Shown in pieces: positions 16,956-24,952 of a DNA stretch of 64,000 nucleotides. The position numbers and the translations under genes were made by a program. Every line of letters starts with the position of its first letter. Position 1 is the stretch's first letter. The DNA comes from Streptomyces sp. 3214.6 (lineage in GTDB: Bacteria > Actinomycetota > Actinomycetes > Streptomycetales > Streptomycetaceae): the NCBI RefSeq assembly GCF_900129855.1, contig NZ_LT670819.1, positions 5,332,001 to 5,396,000 of the forward strand. The letters run 5' to 3'. The notes beneath the pieces are model-generated. The model did no database searches. It was given only the letters and a program-made list of their open reading frames with translations, and had not been told where the DNA came from.

Positions 16956-16999
16956 AAGGGCCGTACCCACGGGTGGAACACCCCGGGGTACGGCCCTTT
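16956..16999 (+). terminator. terminator after DUF1416
   Basis: A 13-bp perfect stem AAGGGCCGTACCC / GGGTACGGCCCTT (16956-16968, 16986-16998) is followed by T. Confidence 0.85.
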
Positions 17000-17026
17000 C
17001 GGCGTGTACAGGCCTACCCTGAAGGT

Positions 17027-17299
17027 ATGTACGCCCGCCGTCGGCACGTCTACTTCGCCATGATGGGGACCTGCATCGGGTTGTTCGTCCTGGCCTGGGG
17101 AGTCGTGCGCCTCTGGTCGATTCCCGTGGCCGTCGGGATGTGTGTGGTGGCCATGGTCATCCCGCCGGTCGCCGCGATGATCGCCAACCGGCGAGGGCCC
17201 GAGGACCGCTGGTGGGACGACCCCTCGGGCGACCCCAAGTCCGACGAGTGGTGGGACGAGCTGGACGGCAAGAAACGCCGCCCCCAGGACAGGCCCTAG
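17027..17299 (+). CDS. DUF3099 membrane protein
   Basis: 90 residues. The ATG at 17027 is seven bases after TACCCT, so the mRNA is probably leaderless. Two TM helices (about residues 8-27 and 32-50) are followed by a polar C-terminal tail with WWDDPSGDPKSDEWWDEL. No catalytic motif is visible. It overlaps the DsrE-like gene on the opposite strand by 4 bp. Confidence 0.85.
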   Translation: MYARRRHVYFAMMGTCIGLFVLAWGVVRLWSIPVAVGMCVVAMVIPPVAAMIANRRGPEDRWWDDPSGDPKSDEWWDELDGKKRRPQDRP

Positions 17300-17658
17300 T
17301 ACACGAGCGCCTGCGTGTCGTCTCTCAGCGCCTCCTGTACGAACACCTGTGCGCCCGCGATCCGTACGCCCTCGATGACGTCCTGCTCCGTGATGTGCCG
17401 GCGGGCCGCGCACTGGGTGCACAGGGTGAGGCGGCCGCCCGCGAGGATCGAGTCGATCAGGTCGGGCAGCGGGGCCGCGTGCGGAAGCTCGAACTCGGCG
17501 GCCCGGCCCGGCAGCGCGAACCAGGAGGACTCCCCGGTCAGCCACAGGGAGACCTCGACCCCGCTGGCCACGGCCACCGCCGCGACCGTGAACGCCTGAG
17601 AGCACCGCTCGGGGGCATCGGCCCCCGCCGTCACCTTGATCACGAGCTTCTTCGACAT
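17296..17658 (-). CDS. DsrE/DsrF-like protein
   Basis: 120 residues of DsrE-like fold: KLVIKVTAGADAPERCSQAFTVAAVA at the start, LWLTGESSWFALPG and LTLCTQCAARR with two nearby Cys residues, then GVRIAGAQVFVQEAL. DsrE proteins take part in sulfur relay through conserved Cys; the CTQC pair could serve this here. The position near the rhodanese and DUF1416 genes fits. Convergent with the DUF3099 gene. Confidence 0.88.
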   Translation of the reverse strand: MSKKLVIKVTAGADAPERCSQAFTVAAVAVASGVEVSLWLTGESSWFALPGRAAEFELPHAAPLPDLIDSILAGGRLTLCTQCAARRHITEQDVIEGVRIAGAQVFVQEALRDDTQALVY

Positions 17659-17804
17659 GACTGAATCGTAATCAGCTCCCTACGACTGGCGTTGTCCCGC
17701 GTTGGAGGGTGCACCTCACAACGAGGGCCGGTCCCCGGCCGCGTAAGCTGGGGCCCGGCCCTGTTGTACGTACGGAACCGACACGCTCATCCGAGGAGCA
17801 CCCC

Positions 17805-17903
17805 GTGGAGATCTTCTTCGAAACCCTGCTGGTCCTGGTCTGCGTCGGTGTCCTCGCCTTCGCGGGTCTGACCGTGAAGAAGCTGTACCAGGGCCAGCGC
17901 TGA
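17805..17903 (+). CDS. 32-residue single-pass membrane peptide
   Basis: GTG at 17805 with CCGAGGAGC upstream; 32 codons. One TM helix (FFETLLVLVCVGVLAFAGLTV) ends with a basic VKKLYQGQR tail, giving an N-out/C-in topology. It lies 22 bp before the nitrobindin gene and is probably co-transcribed. Small peptides of this size often bind and stabilise larger membrane complexes; no partner can be named. Confidence 0.75.
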   Translation: MEIFFETLLVLVCVGVLAFAGLTVKKLYQGQR

Positions 17904-17925
17904 TCCACCCGAGGAACTGCCACTC

Positions 17926-18501
17926 ATGATCGAGATTCCGTCCGACCTCCACAAGGACCTCGTCCCCCTCGCCTTTCTGCTGGGCACCTGGGCGGGCGCG
18001 GGCGTCCACGACTTCCCCGGTTCGGAGAAGTGCAACTTCGGGCAGGAGGTCACCTTCGGTCACGACGGCCGGGACTTCCTGGAGTACCACTCCCACACCT
18101 GGGTCCTGGACAACGACGGCAACAAGGTCCGGCCCCTGGAGTCGGAGTCCGGCTTCTGGCGCGTCGACGCCGACCGCAAGGTCGAGGTGACCATGGTCCG
18201 CGACGACGGCGTGGTCGAGATCTGGTACGGCGACCTGGCCGCCAAGAAGCCGCAGATCGACCTGGTCACGGACGCGGTGGCCCGCACGGCCGCCTCCGGC
18301 CCCTACACCGGCGGCAAGCGTCTGTACGGCTACGTCAAGAGCGACCTCATGTGGGTCGGCGAGAAGCAGACCCCCGAGGTCGAGCTGCGCCCCTACATGT
18401 CGGCCCACCTGAAGAAGGTCGTCACCCCGGAAGACGTCGAACGCTGGGCGAAGGCCCTCCCGGACGACATGCCGGACGACGGAATCGCCTTCTTCAAGTA
18501 G
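17926..18501 (+). CDS. nitrobindin-like heme-binding beta-barrel protein
   Basis: 191 residues of the FABP-like/nitrobindin family (formerly DUF1794). The signature GTWAGAG is at about residues 20-26; later strands include FLEYHSHTW, GFWRV and VEIWYGDLAA. Nitrobindins bind a solvent-exposed heme and react with NO and peroxynitrite. The gene sits 27 bp before nur and about 20 bp after the small membrane peptide gene. Confidence 0.9.
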   Translation: MIEIPSDLHKDLVPLAFLLGTWAGAGVHDFPGSEKCNFGQEVTFGHDGRDFLEYHSHTWVLDNDGNKVRPLESESGFWRVDADRKVEVTMVRDDGVVEIWYGDLAAKKPQIDLVTDAVARTAASGPYTGGKRLYGYVKSDLMWVGEKQTPEVELRPYMSAHLKKVVTPEDVERWAKALPDDMPDDGIAFFK

Positions 18502-18527
18502 TCCTGTACGGTCCTAGACTCTTCGGT

Positions 18528-18974
18528 GTGGTGAACACTGGAAGCACCGACTGGAAGAGCGATCTGCGGCAGCGTGGCTACCGGCTGACGCCGCAGCGGC
18601 AACTCGTGCTCGAAGCCGTGGACACCCTGGAGCACGCGACCCCCGACGACATCCTCGTGGAAGTGAGGAGGACGGCGTCGGGGGTCAACATTTCCACCGT
18701 GTACCGGACCCTGGAGCTGCTTGAGGAGCTCGGGCTGGTCAGCCACGCCCACCTGGGGCACGGCGCGCCGACCTATCACCTGGCCGACCGGCACCACCAC
18801 CTCCATCTGGTCTGCCGGGACTGCCAGAACGTCATCGAGGCGGACGTCCAGGTGGCCGCCGAGTTCACGGCCAAGCTGCGGGGGACGTTCGGCTTCGAGA
18901 CCGACATGAAGCACTTCGCGATCTTCGGCCGCTGCAAGGACTGCTCCCTCAAGGCTTCAACTACCGAGTCGTAG
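18528..18974 (+). CDS. nur: Nur, nickel-responsive Fur-family regulator
   Basis: 148 residues from GTG GTG at 18528/18531, with TAGACT ending seven bases upstream, suggesting a leaderless mRNA. The Fur-type winged helix has LRQRGYRLTPQRQLVLEAV and NISTVYRTLELLEELGLV. Metal ligands are in DRHHHLHLVC. The CRDC and CKDC pairs match the family, although Nur in S. coelicolor uses mainly His ligands for Ni. Nur represses nickel uptake and the iron superoxide dismutase gene. Assignment rests on context (SCO4180 neighbourhood) as well as sequence. Confidence 0.85.
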   Translation: MVNTGSTDWKSDLRQRGYRLTPQRQLVLEAVDTLEHATPDDILVEVRRTASGVNISTVYRTLELLEELGLVSHAHLGHGAPTYHLADRHHHLHLVCRDCQNVIEADVQVAAEFTAKLRGTFGFETDMKHFAIFGRCKDCSLKASTTES

Positions 18975-18984
18975 GCTTAGGCGT

Positions 18985-19950
18985 ATGAAGAGCCCTCTGC
19001 TGTCCCTGCCCGGCGCCGTCCCCGCCGAGGGTGTGGACGAAGGCGTCGCCGGTCACTACGGCGACCTGTTCCGCGAGCAGCGTGCCCTCGCCGACGGCAC
19101 CGGTTTCGTCGACCTCTCGCACCGCGGGGTCGTCGCCGTCACCGGCGACGACCGGCTGAGCTGGCTGCACCTGCTGCTCACCCAGCACGTCACCGACCTG
19201 CCCGTCGGCCAGGCCACCGAGGCGCTGATCCTCTCCGCGCACGGCCACATCGAGCACGCGCTCTACCTGGTGGACGACGGGGAGACGGTCTGGGCGCACG
19301 TCGAGCCCGGCACCCAGGACGCGCTGATCGCGTACCTGGAGTCGATGAAGTTCTTCTACCGGGTCGAGGTCGCCGACCGGACGGCGGACATCGCGGTCGT
19401 CCACCTCCCGGCGGGGTCGATCGCCCCCGTCCCGCCCGGCGTCGTCGTCCGCGAGACCGCCTACGGCCGCGACCTCTTCCTCCCCCGCGTCGACCTGGAG
19501 TCGTACGCCGATCAGGCCGGCCCGCCGGTCGGGATCCTCGCCCTGGAGGCGCTGCGCGTCGAACAGCACCGTCCGCGCCTCGGCTTCGAGACCGACCACC
19601 GCACCATCCCGCACGAGCTGGGCTGGATCGGCTCGGCGGTGCATCTGCAGAAGGGCTGCTACCGGGGGCAGGAGACCGTCGCCCGGGTGCAGAACCTGGG
19701 CAAGCCGCCCCGGCGCCTGGTCTTCCTGCATCTCGACGGCAGTGAGGTGCACCTTCCGGTCGCCGGCACCGAACTCCGGGTCGCCGACGAGGACCCCGAC
19801 GGCCGCAAGATCGGCTTCATCACCACGTCCGCCCGCCACCACGAGCTGGGCCCGGTGGCCCTGGCCCTGGTGAAGCGCAACGTTCCGGTGGACGCCCCAC
19901 TGCTGGCCGGCACGACGGCGGCGGCCCAGGAAGTCGTCGTCGAACCCTAG
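18985..19950 (+). CDS. ygfZ: YgfZ/CAF17-like folate-binding protein
   Basis: 321 residues related to the T-protein GcvT but shorter. The diagnostic motif is LQKGCYRGQETVAR (about residues 218-231), with the conserved Cys of the KGCxxGQE signature. YgfZ proteins use tetrahydrofolate to help assemble or repair certain iron-sulfur enzymes. Start ATG at 18985, ten bp after nur. Confidence 0.9.
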   Translation: MKSPLLSLPGAVPAEGVDEGVAGHYGDLFREQRALADGTGFVDLSHRGVVAVTGDDRLSWLHLLLTQHVTDLPVGQATEALILSAHGHIEHALYLVDDGETVWAHVEPGTQDALIAYLESMKFFYRVEVADRTADIAVVHLPAGSIAPVPPGVVVRETAYGRDLFLPRVDLESYADQAGPPVGILALEALRVEQHRPRLGFETDHRTIPHELGWIGSAVHLQKGCYRGQETVARVQNLGKPPRRLVFLHLDGSEVHLPVAGTELRVADEDPDGRKIGFITTSARHHELGPVALALVKRNVPVDAPLLAGTTAAAQEVVVEP

Positions 19951-19999
19951 TTGCATTGCCCTGCGAGCCCGGGTCCGCCGGCTCGCCGCATTCCGCTCG

Positions 20000-20425
20000 C
20001 TACATCTCGATCAGGACGGTGAACGGGCCGTCGTTCGTCAATGACACGCGCATCCGCGCCCCGAACCGGCCCGTCGCCACCGTCGCGCCCAGGGCGCGCA
20101 GCTGGGCGACGACCTCGTCGACGAGAGGCTCGGCGATCTCGCCGGGGGCGGCCGCGTTCCAGGTGGGGCGGCGGCCCTTGCGGGCGTCCCCGTAGAGCGT
20201 GAACTGGCTGATCACCAGCAGTGGGGCGTCGATGTCGCTGCACGACTTCTCGTCCTGCAGCATGCGGATCGAGAAGAGTTTGCGGGCGAGCTGGGCCGCC
20301 TTCTCCTTGGTGTCCTCGTGGGTGACCCCGACCAGGACGCACAGGCCCTCGCCGTCGATCTCCCCGACCGTCTCGCCGTCCACGACGACGCTCGCGCCGT
20401 CCACTCTCTGCACCACCGCTCGCAT
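20000..20425 (-). CDS. dtd: D-aminoacyl-tRNA deacylase
   Basis: 141 residues from the ATG at 20425. It has both family motifs: SQFTLYGD (about residues 73-80) and NDGPFT near the C-terminus, which form the cross-dimer active site. It removes D-amino acids (and glycine) from mischarged tRNA. Convergent with the ygfZ gene. The longer upstream ORF reaching 20713 is spurious. Confidence 0.95.
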   Translation of the reverse strand: MRAVVQRVDGASVVVDGETVGEIDGEGLCVLVGVTHEDTKEKAAQLARKLFSIRMLQDEKSCSDIDAPLLVISQFTLYGDARKGRRPTWNAAAPGEIAEPLVDEVVAQLRALGATVATGRFGARMRVSLTNDGPFTVLIEM

Positions 20426-20585
20426 GCGGACCATGATGCCGGGTCCCCGGCACGCACTCACGGGGGGCCCATTTTTGATCCTTAAGCCCCTATCTGGGCC
20501 GTTCGGGGGGACTCGGTCACATCGCGGCGACTTGGGGTGGCACGATGCTTCCACCACACGCCGGTCGAGGGGACGGTAGAGGGAC

Positions 20586-21152
20586 ATGAGCACACCGAGT
20601 ACCGGGCGGCCTGCCACCCACAGGCCACCGGCACAGCGCAGCGACAGCCCCGTGCTGCCCGCACAACCATCGGAGCCCGACCTGGCCCGGCTGAGCCTGC
20701 CCGAACTGCGCACCCTGCGCCGGGACGCCCAGCGCGACGAGGCCGACCTGAGCTACGTACGACGGCTGCTCCAGGGCCGCATCGACATCCTGCGCGCGGA
20801 GCTGGCCAGGCGGTCCCCGACGGGCGCGGCCTCCGTGGTCGACCGGCTGCCGGAGATCCTCACCGACGCCCCGGCCCGGCACCGCTCCTCGGCCCGGCAC
20901 GTCACGCTGGGCACCCCGCACAGCGAGGAGTACCGCAGGCTGGCCGCCGACATGCTCGCCGACGTCGAGCTCTCCGACCTCGACGCGCGCACCGACCCGG
21001 AGCTGCACGAGGCGATGGCCCGCCTGATCCGCTACGAACAGCAGGTCTCCAGCCGCCGTCAGCACCTCCAGCGAACGGCCGACGAGTCGGGCGCGGAGAT
21101 CAGCAGGCGATACCGGGAGGGCGAGGCCCAGGTGGAGGACCTCTTGGTGTGA
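20586..21152 (+). CDS. rsiG: RsiG, c-di-GMP-dependent anti-sigma factor of WhiG
   Basis: 188 residues. The signature E(x)3S(x)2R(x)3Q(x)3D is present twice and intact: E52-S56-R59-Q63-D67 and E151-S155-R158-Q162-D166. Each motif lies on one helix of an antiparallel coiled coil, and together they bind the c-di-GMP dimers that lock RsiG onto the sporulation sigma factor WhiG. The N-terminal 30 residues are disordered and Pro-rich. A weak AGAGGG precedes the ATG. Its position near dtd and the dev locus matches other Streptomyces genomes as I recall them. Confidence 0.92.
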   Translation: MSTPSTGRPATHRPPAQRSDSPVLPAQPSEPDLARLSLPELRTLRRDAQRDEADLSYVRRLLQGRIDILRAELARRSPTGAASVVDRLPEILTDAPARHRSSARHVTLGTPHSEEYRRLAADMLADVELSDLDARTDPELHEAMARLIRYEQQVSSRRQHLQRTADESGAEISRRYREGEAQVEDLLV

Positions 21153-21238
21153 GCGCAGCCCCCACGGAGGGTACGGGCAGGGGCGGCGGGGCGAAAAAAT
21201 CCCCGCACACCCACCCCCCACCTGCCTACCGTGGCCTC

Positions 21239-22480
21239 ATGACCGACGTACGCCTCATCACCGACGCCGAGCTGCCCGACTGGATACGCACCCTGCGCAC
21301 CGGCTTCCTGCGCCCACCCACCGTCACCGACCGAGCCGTGGCCGACCGCCGGACGGCCACCGGGGACTCCCGCACCTCGGGAGCCTTCGACGAGGGCAGA
21401 TGCGTGGCGACGTTCCGCTCGTTCCCGCAGGAGCTCACCGCGGTGGGCGGCGCCCCCGTCCCCGCCGACGCCATCTCCAACGTCTCCGTCGTGGCCACCC
21501 ACCGCCGCCGCGGCCTCCTCACCCGCCTGATGAACGACGACCTCACGGCCGCGAAGGAACGCGGGGACGTCGTCGCCACCCTGATCGCCGCCGAGTACCG
21601 GATCTACGGGCGGTACGGCTTCGGCCCGGCCACCACGATGACCGAGTGGACGATCGACGTGCCGCGCGCCGGGTTCGACCCGCGCCGGCCGGTCCCCGGC
21701 GACGGCGGCCGCATCGACCTCGTCGACGGCGAGGAGGTCCGCAAGGTCGGCCCCGAGCTGCACGAGCGGCTGCGGCGCGCCCAGCCCGGCGCCGTCAGCA
21801 GGGACGAGCACTGGTGGACGGCGCAGACCGGGCTGCTGCGGCTGTACGACGACTCCTGGACCGAGCCCTTCTTCGCGGTGTACCGCGCGGCGGACGGCAC
21901 GGTGGAGGGTCTGGTCTCGTACGAGACGGACGACGAGTGGAGTGACGGCAAGCAGCCGGTGAACACGGCGAAGGTGAACTGGCTGATCGCGGTGAACCCG
22001 GCCGCGGAGCGCGCCCTGTGGAGCTACCTGTGCTCCATCGACTGGATCACGCGGGTGAAGACGGGGTGGCGTGCCCCCGACGACCTGGCCCCCCTCTACC
22101 TGCCCGACCCGCGCGCGGCGCGTGTCACCACCCAGGCGGACTGGCTGTGGGTGCGGATCCTGGACGTCGTACGGGCCCTCGAGACGCGTACGTACGACGC
22201 GGCGGGCACGTTGGTGCTGGAGGTGGTGGACCGGGCCGGCCTGGCCGGAGGCCGCTTCCTGCTGGACGCGACCCCCGACGGCGTGTCCTGCACGCCGACC
22301 ACCCGCAGCGCCGACCTCACCCTGGACGTCGCCGAGCTGGCGACCCTGTGGCTGGGTGACGAGTCGGCGGGACGGCTGGCGGCGCTGGGCCGGCTCGGGG
22401 AAGAACGACAGGGCGCCGCCCGGAAGGCCGACGCCCTGCTGCGCGCGTCCGGGCGTCCATGGTGCCCGGACATGTTCTGA
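21239..22480 (+). CDS. Eis-like GNAT N-acetyltransferase
   Basis: 413 residues. The first GNAT domain has the acetyl-CoA loop THRRRGLLTRLM (about residues 86-97) and RYGFGPAT. A central second GNAT-like part and a C-terminal SCP2-like sterol-carrier domain (FLLDATPDGVSC... LGDES) complete the Eis architecture. Eis enzymes acetylate amines including aminoglycosides; the substrate here is unknown. The start is seven bases after TACCGT, so probably leaderless. Confidence 0.9.
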   Translation: MTDVRLITDAELPDWIRTLRTGFLRPPTVTDRAVADRRTATGDSRTSGAFDEGRCVATFRSFPQELTAVGGAPVPADAISNVSVVATHRRRGLLTRLMNDDLTAAKERGDVVATLIAAEYRIYGRYGFGPATTMTEWTIDVPRAGFDPRRPVPGDGGRIDLVDGEEVRKVGPELHERLRRAQPGAVSRDEHWWTAQTGLLRLYDDSWTEPFFAVYRAADGTVEGLVSYETDDEWSDGKQPVNTAKVNWLIAVNPAAERALWSYLCSIDWITRVKTGWRAPDDLAPLYLPDPRAARVTTQADWLWVRILDVVRALETRTYDAAGTLVLEVVDRAGLAGGRFLLDATPDGVSCTPTTRSADLTLDVAELATLWLGDESAGRLAALGRLGEERQGAARKADALLRASGRPWCPDMF

Positions 22481-22575
22481 CGGCTCCTTTCGACCGGGTG
22501 TCCGTGTATCTGGGTATCCCGTGTTGTTCGTGTATCCGTGCTTGTTCTTGCTTGTTCGTGCATCCGTAGCTGTTC

Positions 22576-22638
22576 AGTTGTGGCTGTGCGGTCGATCTGA
22601 AGTTGTGGCTGTGCGGGATGTTCAGTTGTGGCTGTACG
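22576..22638. repeat. three direct repeats of AGTTGTGGCTGTGCGG
   Basis: Copies at 22576-22591, 22601-22616 and 22624-22638 (last with TAcG). They lie in the 345-bp non-coding gap upstream of the GntR gene, 25 and 23 bp apart, about two helical turns each. This is the pattern of a multi-site regulator binding region. Confidence 0.75.
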
Positions 22639-22721
22639 TCGGTGTCGGCTGTTCGGGCTCCCGGCTCCCCTCCGGAAGGGAGTCCGACCGGCCAACCGTC
22701 TGGAAGTTTGACCATGTCGTT

Positions 22722-22740
22722 GAAGTTGGTGACCAACTTC
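22722..22740. promoter_or_regulatory. perfect palindromic operator upstream of devE
   Basis: GAAGTTGGT, G, ACCAACTTC, a perfect 9-1-9 palindrome, 104 to 86 bases before the GTG start. The same AAGTTGG/CCAACTT half-sites occur at the equivalent position before devA. Confidence 0.75.
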
Positions 22741-22805
22741 ACTGTGCTTATGTCCGTTTGGAAGCGTCCTATAACCATCTCTCTTTGAACTGCCCAAAGA
22801 TGGCG

Positions 22806-22819
22806 GGAAGTTGTACTGT
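22806..22819 (+). promoter_or_regulatory. conserved -10 region of devE
   Basis: GGAAGTTGTACTGT with TACTGT as -10 hexamer, six bases before GTG 22826. Twelve of fourteen bases match the element before devA. Confidence 0.65.
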
Positions 22820-22825
22820 GCGGAC

Positions 22826-23734
22826 GTGGAGCCGGAAAATGCCTCCGTCACTGCACGGAGGGGGGCGGAGCGGCCGCAGCGGTCACACCGCGAGGTGGCC
22901 GACGAGCTGCGCACCCGGATCAGAACCGGGGTGCTGCGGCCGGGCCAGCGCATGCCCACCCAGGCCAAGTTGGCGGACGAGTTCGGCGTCGAGCGGGGTG
23001 CCGTACGCCAGGCGCTTCGCATTCTGCAGTCCGAGCAGCTTCTCACCAACGTCTCGAAGGGAAGTCCGGCGACGGTAGCCGTGCGGCCCGGCGCGCTCGT
23101 CCCCGCGGTCGGTTCCGGGGCCGCGCCGCAGCCCGCGATGGTCGGGCTTCCGCCCCGTATCACCGAGGCCTTCGCGGCCGAGCACGTCAGGGTCGACGCT
23201 CTGTGCCTGACAGCGGTCTCGCTGACCGCCGCGCTCGGCGAACCCCTGCGTCAGATCCACGCGGGGCGACTGAAACCGGCCAAGATCGACGTCCGTGTCC
23301 TGCTGCCGTCCCGGGACATCGACCTCGCCTTCCCGGTACCGCTGGACACCTCGGCCACCGGGCGGCTGCAACGCCGCTGGCTGGCCCATCGCAACGCCCA
23401 GGGTCAGGTGTTGCGGCACAACCTGCTCACCCTGCGCTCCACGCACGGCATCGACGTGCACGTCACCTTCCGCGCACTGCCGTTCACCCCGCCCGTCAAG
23501 CTGTACCTCCTCAACGGGACGGAAGCGCTGTTCGCCTACTACACGGTGGAGCTGGGCGAGCAGACGATCGACCAGGAGCACCTGGAGATGTACGACGCCG
23601 AGGGCACGCGGTCGGTGCTGTTCGCCTTTGAACAGGGAGCCGGACCGCGTGACACGACGTTCGTGGAACAGTCCCGCCTGTGGTTCAACGCGCTGTGGGA
23701 GACGATCAGTTCGGAGCTGGTACTCACGAGCTGA
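22826..23734 (+). CDS. devE: DevE-like GntR-family developmental regulator
   Basis: 302 residues from the GTG at 22826. The N-terminal GntR winged helix (about residues 20-85) has VADELRTRIRTGVLRPGQRMPTQ and LADEFGVERGAVRQALRIL. The long C-terminal domain (LPSRDIDLAFPVP, FTPPVKLYLLNGTEALFAYY) is shared with the two GntR genes downstream and is not a FadR or HutC ligand fold that I can identify. From memory, S. coelicolor has two such paralogues, devE (SCO4188) and devA (SCO4190), both affecting aerial growth. The symbol rests on gene order. The stop overlaps the end of the opposite small gene by 11 bp. Confidence 0.8.
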   Translation: MEPENASVTARRGAERPQRSHREVADELRTRIRTGVLRPGQRMPTQAKLADEFGVERGAVRQALRILQSEQLLTNVSKGSPATVAVRPGALVPAVGSGAAPQPAMVGLPPRITEAFAAEHVRVDALCLTAVSLTAALGEPLRQIHAGRLKPAKIDVRVLLPSRDIDLAFPVPLDTSATGRLQRRWLAHRNAQGQVLRHNLLTLRSTHGIDVHVTFRALPFTPPVKLYLLNGTEALFAYYTVELGEQTIDQEHLEMYDAEGTRSVLFAFEQGAGPRDTTFVEQSRLWFNALWETISSELVLTS

Positions 23735-23918
23735 CGGCCGGCCCGCTGGCGAGGAGGGCGAGGATCACGGCCCCGACAGAGCTGATCATGGGGCTCTTGG
23801 CCTTGATGCCGACGCTGAGCAGGAGCAGACCGACGGCGCCGGCGGTGCCGTACTTCCACTGGATGGTCTGCTCGACGCCGACGACGAAGGCGGCGCAGAG
23901 GAGGACGAGGACGGGCAT
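23724..23918 (-). CDS. small two-TM membrane protein, divergent from devA
   Basis: 64 residues from the ATG at 23918, with GGGGGGAA upstream. It is hydrophobic throughout, with two or three TM segments separated by KYGTAG and GIKAKSPM. It is clearly similar to the 61-residue protein at 25813-25998, position by position, including a G-rich first loop and a basic second loop. Each copy stands divergent to a GntR gene across a palindromic operator, so it may be part of the same regulatory cassette. No function known. Confidence 0.7.
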   Translation of the reverse strand: MPVLVLLCAAFVVGVEQTIQWKYGTAGAVGLLLLSVGIKAKSPMISSVGAVILALLASGPAVSS

Positions 23919-23964
23919 GGGTGGTTCCCCCCTTCGGAGGTGGGGAGCGGGAAGCAAACCTTCC

Positions 23965-23992
23965 GCCAACTTGCTAAAGTTGGCAACCAACT
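23965..23992. promoter_or_regulatory. overlapping palindromes between the small membrane gene and devA
   Basis: GCCAACTT, GCTA, AAGTTGGC (23965-23984) overlaps AGTTGG, CAA, CCAACT (23978-23992). The half-sites match the operator before devE. It is located to control both divergent genes. Confidence 0.75.
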
Positions 23993-24059
23993 ACAACTAT
24001 GTTGTCCCCACTTGGCAGCAACCGCTAAACAACTTTCAAGCAACTCCCGTCAGATGGGT

Positions 24060-24073
24060 GGAAGTTGTAACGT
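24060..24073 (+). promoter_or_regulatory. conserved -10 region of devA
   Basis: GGAAGTTGTAACGT with TAACGT as -10, six bases before GTG 24080. Confidence 0.6.
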
Positions 24074-24079
24074 TTGGTC

Positions 24080-24952
24080 GTGACTCAGGAGAACGTGGCA
24101 GTGAACGGCAGTAGAAGCGTCACGCCCCAGCAGATCGCCAACGCCCTGCGCGAACGCATCCGCGCCGGGGAGCTCAAGGCCGGTGACCGCCTGCCCACCC
24201 AGGCCGAGCTCGCCGACGAGTTCGGCGTGGAACGCGGCGCCGTGCGCCAGGCCCTGCGCGAACTGCAGAACGACGGGCTCCTCAGCAACGTGAGCAAGGG
24301 CAGCCCGCCCCGGGTCGCGCAACCGTCCGCCCCGGGGCGCGACGAGCCCCAGCCCACGATGGTCAGCCTGGCCCCGCGCATCACCGAGGCCTTCTCCGCC
24401 CCGCACGTCCGTATCGACGCGGCGTGTCTGACCGCCGAAAGCCTGATTCCCGCCCTCAGCGAGCCCCTGCGGCTGATCCACGGGGGCGTGATCCATCCGG
24501 AGCGCATCGACGTCCGCATCCTGCTGCCGTCCCGGGACATCACACTCGCCTTCCCGGTCCCGGTCGACGGCCGCGGCGACGACGACCCCGTCCACCAGCG
24601 CTGGCTCGCCATGCGCAACGCCCAGGGGCATGTGCTGCGCCACAACCTCCAGACCCTGCGCTCCCACGGCATCGACGTCGACATCAAATTCCGCGCCCTG
24701 CCCTTCACCCCACCGGTGAAGCTGTACCTCCTCAACGGCACGGAGGCGCTGATCGCGTACTACCGGGTGACCCGGCGCGAGGAGTCCACCGACAGCGGCA
24801 CCCTCGAGATGTACGACGTCCTGGGCACTGAATCCCTCCTGTTCTCCTTCGACACCACGGCCGGCCCGCGCGACGCCGCGTTCGTGGAGGAATCCCAGAA
24901 GTGGTTCGACGCCCTCTGGGAAACCATCACCACGGACCTGACACTCTCCTAG
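24080..24952 (+). CDS. devA: DevA, GntR-family regulator required for development
   Basis: 290 residues from GTG 24080 if leaderless; GTG 24101 with AGGAG nine bases upstream is an alternative that trims seven residues. The winged helix has IANALRERIRAGELKAGDRLPTQ and LADEFGVERGAVRQALREL, almost identical to devE in the recognition helix. The C-terminal domain carries LPSRDITLAFPVPV and FTPPVKLYLLNGTEAL. In S. coelicolor, devA mutants are reported to make defective aerial hyphae and the gene is co-transcribed with devB. Here devB starts inside the devA stop codon, which fits. Confidence 0.87.
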   Translation: MTQENVAVNGSRSVTPQQIANALRERIRAGELKAGDRLPTQAELADEFGVERGAVRQALRELQNDGLLSNVSKGSPPRVAQPSAPGRDEPQPTMVSLAPRITEAFSAPHVRIDAACLTAESLIPALSEPLRLIHGGVIHPERIDVRILLPSRDITLAFPVPVDGRGDDDPVHQRWLAMRNAQGHVLRHNLQTLRSHGIDVDIKFRALPFTPPVKLYLLNGTEALIAYYRVTRREESTDSGTLEMYDVLGTESLLFSFDTTAGPRDAAFVEESQKWFDALWETITTDLTLS

